Shown: piece by piece, positions 59,114-64,000 of the stretch | Layout of the letters: every line of letters begins with the position of its first letter | Position numbering within the stretch: position 1 is the stretch's first letter | Source: Sphingopyxis italica | GTDB lineage: Bacteria > Pseudomonadota > Alphaproteobacteria > Sphingomonadales > Sphingomonadaceae | Reading direction: 5' to 3' | DNA length: 64,000 bases | NCBI RefSeq assembly: GCF_011926545.1 | Contig: NZ_JAATIT010000002.1 | Location: 62,001-126,000, forward strand | Notes under the pieces: generated by a model | What the model saw: only the letters and a program-made list of their open reading frames with translations | Told to the model about the DNA's origin: nothing | Database searches by the model: none | Program-made: the position numbers and the translations under genes

Positions 59114-60640
59114 GTGCCGATACTCGATTGGATGACGCGCGGTGATGATGTTCGCGCGGCTGCGGGGGTTCCGTATCGGCTGCTGGACGCGGTGCCCGCG
59201 TTGGACGGCGGCAATGCGACCGCCGAAAATATGCTTATTCAGGGCGACAACCTCGACGCTCTGAAGGCGCTGCTTCCCTATTACAAGGGCGCGGTGAAGT
59301 GCATCTATATCGATCCGCCCTACAACACGCGCTCTGCCTTCGAACATTATGATGACAATCTGGAGCACAGCCAGTGGCTGGCGATGATCTATCCGCGTCT
59401 GGTGCTGCTGCGTGACCTGCTAGCCGAAGACGGCAGCATCTGGGTTTCGATCGACGACAATGAGGGGCATTACCTCAAGGTCATTATGGACGAAGTATTT
59501 GGGCGCAAAAATTTCATCGTCAACGTGCTGTGGCAAAAGCGGATTGGGCCTGACAACAGATTGGCTATCGGAGATGCCCACGACCATATTCACGTTTACG
59601 GCAAGTCCGCCCCGCGTTTTCTAACGACTGCGAACCGGCTGACACTGACCGCCGAGCAGGTGGCGGAGTTTCGTAATCCTGACAATGACCCAAAGGGACC
59701 TTGGACCTCATCCTCAAACTTCTCGGCACAAGGTTATCGGCCTAATCAGATGTATGTAATCACTACGCCCGGCGGGGCGGAGTATTCGCCACCACCAGGT
59801 CGCTGTTGGGTCACCATCGAATCTGAATATCTCAAACTCCGCGCTGACGGCAGACTTTGGTTTGGTCGCGATGGTATGGGGATGCCACGGAAAAAGGTTT
59901 ATCTGAATGAGCAGCAAGGAAGGGTAAGTTGGTCATGGTGGACCAACTCTGAGGTTGGCAATACGCAAGAGTCGAAACGAGAGATCAATGCTTTGTTCGG
60001 CTCAGCCGACGCCTTCGACACACCTAAACCCGAACGCCTGATGCAGCGCATTTTGCACATCGCCAGCAACCCTGGCGATCTCGTGCTCGACAGCTTCCTT
60101 GGGTCTGGAACGACCGCGGCAGTGGCGCACAAGATGGGACGGCGCTGGATCGGCATCGAGATGGGCAACCATGCCGAAACCCACTGCAAGCCGCGGCTCG
60201 ACAAGGTGATTGCGGGCGAACAGGGCGGCGTGTCCGAAGCGGTCGGCTGGACCGGCGGTGGCGGCTATCGCTTCTATCGCCTCGGCGCGCCGGTATTCGA
60301 CGCCGACGGGCACATAACGGCCGATATCGCCTTCGCGACTCTCGCCGCGCACATTTGGCTCAGCGAGACCGGCACCCCGCTGACCAAGGCTGCCGACACC
60401 CCCTTGTTGGGCGTGCATGAAGGCATGGCCTATGCGTTGCTTTATAACGGCATCCTGGGCGACCGGTCGGTCAGCGGTGGCAACGTGTTGACAGCCACAT
60501 TGCTCGCGCGGCTACGCGAGGAGAGCCGCTGGGACGGCCCGATGACGGTCTATGGCGAATGGAGCAAGCTGGGTGCGGCCCGACTGGCGGACGCAGACGT
60601 GAGGTTCAAGCAGACCCCGTATGATGTGAGGGAACGCTGA
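59114..60640 (+). CDS. mod: type III restriction-modification DNA methyltransferase (Mod)
   Basis: A 508-residue beta-class N6-adenine (or N4-cytosine) methyltransferase that also supplies sequence recognition for the whole type III complex. Motif IV DPPYNT is at about residues 67-72 and the SAM motif FLGSGTTAAVAHKMGR is near residue 327. Between them lies a target-recognition domain (about residues 130-310). The start is GTG 59114 (VPILDWMTRGDD). Its stop and the res ATG overlap by one base (TGATGG), so mod and res are coupled. Confidence 0.93.
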   Translation: MPILDWMTRGDDVRAAAGVPYRLLDAVPALDGGNATAENMLIQGDNLDALKALLPYYKGAVKCIYIDPPYNTRSAFEHYDDNLEHSQWLAMIYPRLVLLRDLLAEDGSIWVSIDDNEGHYLKVIMDEVFGRKNFIVNVLWQKRIGPDNRLAIGDAHDHIHVYGKSAPRFLTTANRLTLTAEQVAEFRNPDNDPKGPWTSSSNFSAQGYRPNQMYVITTPGGAEYSPPPGRCWVTIESEYLKLRADGRLWFGRDGMGMPRKKVYLNEQQGRVSWSWWTNSEVGNTQESKREINALFGSADAFDTPKPERLMQRILHIASNPGDLVLDSFLGSGTTAAVAHKMGRRWIGIEMGNHAETHCKPRLDKVIAGEQGGVSEAVGWTGGGGYRFYRLGAPVFDADGHITADIAFATLAAHIWLSETGTPLTKAADTPLLGVHEGMAYALLYNGILGDRSVSGGNVLTATLLARLREESRWDGPMTVYGEWSKLGAARLADADVRFKQTPYDVRER

Positions 60641-63228
60641 TGGAACTGAAGGATTATCAGCTCCGCGCGCTAGATGCACTGAGGACCTTTCTGGACCAAG
60701 CGGCAATACGCGATCATGCCCACGCTTATACAGCCGCCTGTGCAGTGGGCCAACCGGGCGCCTATGCTGCGACCTATTCCCCGTTAGCTGGGCTGCCGGA
60801 CGTTCCCTATTGCTGCCTTCGCCTGCCGACCGGCGGCGGCAAAACCTTGCTCGCCGCCCATGCAATCGGCGTGGCGCGGGACACCTATCTCGCCCGGCGA
60901 TTCCCGGTCGTGCTATGGCTCGTCACTTCAACCACCATTGCTGAGCAAACGCTGGGCGCGCTCAGAAAGGTGAGCCATCCTTATCGGCAAGCGTTGGAAA
61001 CGGCCTTTGGTGGTGCTGTGCGCGTCTATGGCATCGATGAGCGAAGGCAGCTTCGCCCGCAAGACATGGCGGATGCGACGACCGTGATCGTTTCGACCGT
61101 GCAGGCGTTCCGCGTGCGCAACGCCGAAGATCGCAACGTCTATCTCGACGACGAGGAACTAGAACCGCACTTCGCCACGCTGCCCACCAGTGCCGATGTT
61201 ACCCGGCACGAGGATGGCCCGCGCCGGGGCAAGCCGATCGCCAGCTTTGCCAATCTGATGAAGTTGCATCGTCCGCTTGTGATCGTTGATGAGGCGCACA
61301 ATTTCACCTCCACCCTTTCCGGTGAGACGATGGGGCGCATCGCGCCTGCAGCGGTCGTGGAGTTTACGGCGACACCTGTGCGCTCGAACGTCATCGTGTC
61401 CGCCACTGCCGCGGAGTTGAAGGCAGCGGACATGATCAAGCTGCCGATCCACCTTTCGCAGCATGGCAGCTGGCAGCAGGCGATCGCACACGCAATTGAT
61501 AATCGTGCTTGGCTCGAAGGCATTGCCGTCCGAGACGGCGGCGGTATTCGACCAATCGCGCTCTATCAGGCGCAGCCCGCGCGCGAAGGCGCCGAAGCGA
61601 CCGTGGATGTCGTCAGACGTCACCTGATCGAAGATTGCCGTATCCCAGAGGACCGGATCGCGGTGGCCACGGGCAACCAACGTGAGCTAGATGGTATCGA
61701 CCTATTCGATCCGGCCTGCACGATTGAGCACGTCATCACCGTCGATGCCTTGAAAGAAGGTTGGGACTGCTCCTTCGCCTATGTGTTCTGTTCGCTTGCC
61801 AGCATTCGCAGCGGCGGCGCCGTGGAGCAGTTGCTCGGCCGCGTGCTGCGCATGCCGTTCGCAACGCGACGCTCGTCAGAGGAACTGAACCGCGCCTATG
61901 CCCACGTATCCGAGCGCAATTTCTTTGATGCAGCCGAGGGCTTGAAAGATCGACTTACCGAAATGGGCTTCGATGAGCGCACAGCACTGGAGGCGATCGT
62001 CGAACAGCCCGCGACTTTCGAGTGGCGCGAAGACCAATCGCTGTTCACGCGGCCGGAGTTGCCTGTGCTGCACGTCCGGGACCGGCCCGATCAGAGCAAT
62101 TGGACCCCCGAGATGGTCGCTGCAACCCGGATGGCAGATGACGGAGCAGGTGGAGTTGCGATCACATTCGATACGTCTGCACCGGACGAGGTGCTCCGCG
62201 AAGTAGTCACAGCAGTTACAAGCGCCGAAGTCACGCCGACGACGGCGGTGGAGGCTTTTATCGCCCGTCGCGCGGAGTCGCTATCACCTGCTGAGCAGGG
62301 CGAGGTCCTGACGTTGCCCCGGTTGGCGATTGAGCGGGATGGGCAGCTCGAAATCGTCTTCCCCGAGACGCTGGTCGACGTGGGAGGATGGGATCTCCGG
62401 CAGGTCGACACAGGCCTGCCCGGCTTTGCTTTGACCGAGCGCCCCGACACATTCGAGATGGATGTGGATGGCGACCAGGTGGTCTACAATCGCATCGACG
62501 CCGCCGCCGAATTGGCGCTCGACGACGCGACCGATTGGGACGTGGCCGCGCTGTCTCGTTGGCTTGATCGCACGACGCGCCAGCGCGACGTCTCCCAGCC
62601 TATATTTCTCGAGTATTGCCGGCGCGTTGTTGAAGGGGTTGTGGAGCGTATCCCGCTGGCGCAGCTTGTGCGCGGTAAATTTGCGCTGCGAAGGGCCATC
62701 ATCGCAAAAATCGTACAGCAACGCCGCGAAGCCGGCATGCGGGGCGTACAGTTGTTGATGACGGATATCGCACCTGTTCTTTCCTTGGGTGACAACGGCT
62801 TCAGCTTCTCAAAGGCTGGCTATGATCCGCGCACGCCGTATTCGGGGCCGTGGCGACCACGGAAGCATTTGTTCGCGCAGGTCGGCGACCTGAGGCATGG
62901 CGGTGAAGAATGGATGGCCGCGGTGCAGATCGACGACCACCCGGCTGTGCACCGTTGGGTTCGGAACGTTGATCGGACAACTTGGTCCTATGCACTGCCA
63001 ACCTCGACAGACCTGTTCTACCCCGACTTCGTCGGCGAACTTACTGATGGGCGTAAGCTCATCGTCGAATACAAAGGGGCTGACCGGACGGACAACGCGG
63101 ACAGCCGCGAGAAAAGGAACATTGGAGCGCGGTTGCAGGAGGTCAGCGAGGGCAAGGTCGTGTTCCTTTGGGCGGAATTGGATCGCAACGGGTCCGTCAA
63201 TCGACAGATCGACGCAGCGATCGAGTGA
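60640..63228 (+). CDS. res: type III restriction endonuclease helicase subunit (Res)
   Basis: The 862-residue restriction subunit. It has a superfamily 2 helicase domain with Walker A LPTGGGKT (near residue 62), Walker B/DEAH in VIVDEAHNF (near 216), FTATPVRS, and the helicase motif VI region GGAVEQLLGRVLRMP. A long middle region is followed by a C-terminal PD-(D/E)xK-type nuclease: FYPDFVGEL and LIVEYKGAD. It translocates or signals along DNA to cut near unmethylated Mod sites. Together with mod it forms a complete type III system on the island. Confidence 0.94.
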   Translation: MELKDYQLRALDALRTFLDQAAIRDHAHAYTAACAVGQPGAYAATYSPLAGLPDVPYCCLRLPTGGGKTLLAAHAIGVARDTYLARRFPVVLWLVTSTTIAEQTLGALRKVSHPYRQALETAFGGAVRVYGIDERRQLRPQDMADATTVIVSTVQAFRVRNAEDRNVYLDDEELEPHFATLPTSADVTRHEDGPRRGKPIASFANLMKLHRPLVIVDEAHNFTSTLSGETMGRIAPAAVVEFTATPVRSNVIVSATAAELKAADMIKLPIHLSQHGSWQQAIAHAIDNRAWLEGIAVRDGGGIRPIALYQAQPAREGAEATVDVVRRHLIEDCRIPEDRIAVATGNQRELDGIDLFDPACTIEHVITVDALKEGWDCSFAYVFCSLASIRSGGAVEQLLGRVLRMPFATRRSSEELNRAYAHVSERNFFDAAEGLKDRLTEMGFDERTALEAIVEQPATFEWREDQSLFTRPELPVLHVRDRPDQSNWTPEMVAATRMADDGAGGVAITFDTSAPDEVLREVVTAVTSAEVTPTTAVEAFIARRAESLSPAEQGEVLTLPRLAIERDGQLEIVFPETLVDVGGWDLRQVDTGLPGFALTERPDTFEMDVDGDQVVYNRIDAAAELALDDATDWDVAALSRWLDRTTRQRDVSQPIFLEYCRRVVEGVVERIPLAQLVRGKFALRRAIIAKIVQQRREAGMRGVQLLMTDIAPVLSLGDNGFSFSKAGYDPRTPYSGPWRPRKHLFAQVGDLRHGGEEWMAAVQIDDHPAVHRWVRNVDRTTWSYALPTSTDLFYPDFVGELTDGRKLIVEYKGADRTDNADSREKRNIGARLQEVSEGKVVFLWAELDRNGSVNRQIDAAIE

Positions 63229-63363
63229 AGAATTGATTCGGGATGAGCTAAGCGAAATACAGCGGCTGAGGGTGAATGGCGGCAATTAGAAGTAAGCTGA
63301 TACCTTAAGCGGGTGCTCAACTCCTTGAGCTCAATGGTTAAAGGCGACTGAGATCGGCGATGA

Positions 63364-64000
63364 ATGAAATTTGACCTCGAGCGGATCAAGGCGATCCCGA
63401 TAGCCACGGTTGCATCGGACCTTGGCTTCGTTCTCTCCCCTAAGGGAGCGGGACGATGCCGCTTTCCTGGTCATCCAGATCAACGACCTTCGTTTTCCCT
63501 GCGTCCAGCCAGCAATGGTTTCAATTGCTTTGGCTGTCAGCGTTCCGGAAGCGTAATTGACTTGGTGATGGCGATGAACAGTATCGATTTCGCTCCTGCC
63601 TGCCGCTGGCTCAATGATAACTATCTCAGCGGAAATGGCGCTTTGTCGCGTTCGCGGGCCCCCCGATTAAAATCTACAGAGACACTGCCGGTATCGGTGC
63701 AACCTTCGTCTCACAGGGTTGACCCTGAGATCTATGGTTGGATCCTTGACCAGTCGCCGCTTACCGAGAGCGGCCGATCCTACCTTCAACGAAGAGCATT
63801 CAGTGCAGAAACGATTGCACACTTTCAAATTGGTCAGATCGGTGACCGCGCAACATTGTGGCGATCGGCGATAGCAACATTTGGAATGGCGCGTTTGGAT
63901 GGAGCAGGTCTCGTTATTGAGGGGCGCTACGGGCCCCTCCTTTGTTTCCCTTCTCAATACCTTCTCTTTCCGTTCTTGCAGGACGGAAGCGTCGTTTACC
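63364..64000 (+). CDS. CHC2 zinc-finger DNA primase (partial at right edge)
   Basis: Starts at ATG 63364 and runs off the right end with 212 codons visible. The N-terminal zinc-finger is primase-like: CRFPGHPDQRPSFSL then FNCFGCQRSGSVIDLVM. The first half has Cys-x4-His instead of the Cys-x2-His of DnaG. The next 130 residues (including SPLTESGRSYLQRRAFSAET) match the start of the domain that precedes Toprim. Such primases are common on phages, plasmids and integrative elements for replicating the excised circle. Preceded by 135 bases with no recognised feature. Confidence 0.8.
   Translation, partial: MKFDLERIKAIPIATVASDLGFVLSPKGAGRCRFPGHPDQRPSFSLRPASNGFNCFGCQRSGSVIDLVMAMNSIDFAPACRWLNDNYLSGNGALSRSRAPRLKSTETLPVSVQPSSHRVDPEIYGWILDQSPLTESGRSYLQRRAFSAETIAHFQIGQIGDRATLWRSAIATFGMARLDGAGLVIEGRYGPLLCFPSQYLLFPFLQDGSVVY

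Larger units (their letters stand above)
56459..64000. mobile_element. genomic island inserted at tRNA-Ser (right end outside window)
   Basis: From the tRNA-Ser 3' end to the right edge the genes are a P4-type integrase, an AlpA-like regulator, a type III restriction-modification pair and a CHC2 primase. Visibly lower GC and less biased codons mark it off from the chromosome. This is a typical integrative genomic island carrying a defence module and a replication-type primase; no capsid, conjugation or transposase gene is seen in the part available. Confidence 0.85.

Noticed and set aside
56459-64000. Prophage
   Set aside because: Integrase, regulator and primase are present, but no structural, packaging or lysis genes are visible; genomic island is the better description with the data available.

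Overview
Organism and overall character. The window is GC-rich with dense short operons. Many start codons overlap the preceding stop as GTGA or ATGA. Several features point to an alphaproteobacterium of the Sphingomonadales, probably Sphingopyxis-like (inference): a ccrM cell-cycle methylase, a split proton-translocating transhydrogenase next to a 40-aa aa3-oxidase subunit IV, a petABC bc1 operon, an EipA/DUF1134 protein, a TonB receptor and a CtrA-like promoter motif. About 56 kb looks like ordinary chromosome. The last 7.5 kb is a genomic island inserted at a tRNA-Ser gene.

Layout. 1-4 kb: exopolysaccharide-type sugar transferase (cut by the left edge), a GDP-mannose pyrophosphorylase, an aldo/keto reductase and a dicarboxylate/amino-acid symporter. 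4-12 kb: glmM, a DUF1272 zinc protein, a ThiD-glyoxalase fusion, rnhB, an SDR, ccrM with a dense cluster of its own GANTC sites upstream, folP, and an SRPBCC-ArsR operon with a clear palindromic operator. 12-19 kb: a degenerate sigma54-activator-like regulator, aa3 subunit IV, pntA1, two envelope lipoproteins, pntA2-pntB and an Asp/Glu racemase. 19-28 kb: a DUF2147 protein, a beta-helix/diheme-cytochrome pair, maiA, a TonB receptor, and the MarR/PqqD-like/HprK-related-kinase/nucleotidyltransferase operon, the least understood system in the window. 28-36 kb: gph, glmU, a frameshifted lipoprotein, VapBC, glmS, a membrane-anchored CobT-like VWA protein, a GFA protein and a HAD phosphatase. 36-45 kb: dienelactone hydrolase, DUF411, AKR, LysE/Lrp pair, LLM oxidoreductase, argD-argF-hslO. 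45-56 kb: queC-queE, lipB, two related membrane proteins, hemF-trmL, petABC, apt, DUF1134 and tRNA-Ser(GCT). 56.4-64 kb: P4-type integrase, AlpA-like regulator, type III restriction-modification (mod-res) and a CHC2 primase running off the right edge.

How genes work together. glmS, glmM and glmU together cover the route from fructose-6-phosphate to UDP-GlcNAc although they are scattered. argD and argF belong to arginine synthesis. queC and queE belong to 7-deazaguanine synthesis. petABC and the transhydrogenase are respiratory-membrane energy genes.

Repeats. At least thirteen long imperfect or perfect palindromes of several families sit in intergenic gaps, often right at gene ends. One has apparently rewritten the C-terminus of the ArsR protein, and one lies inside the arg cluster. 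No CRISPR array, rRNA operon or complete insertion sequence was seen.
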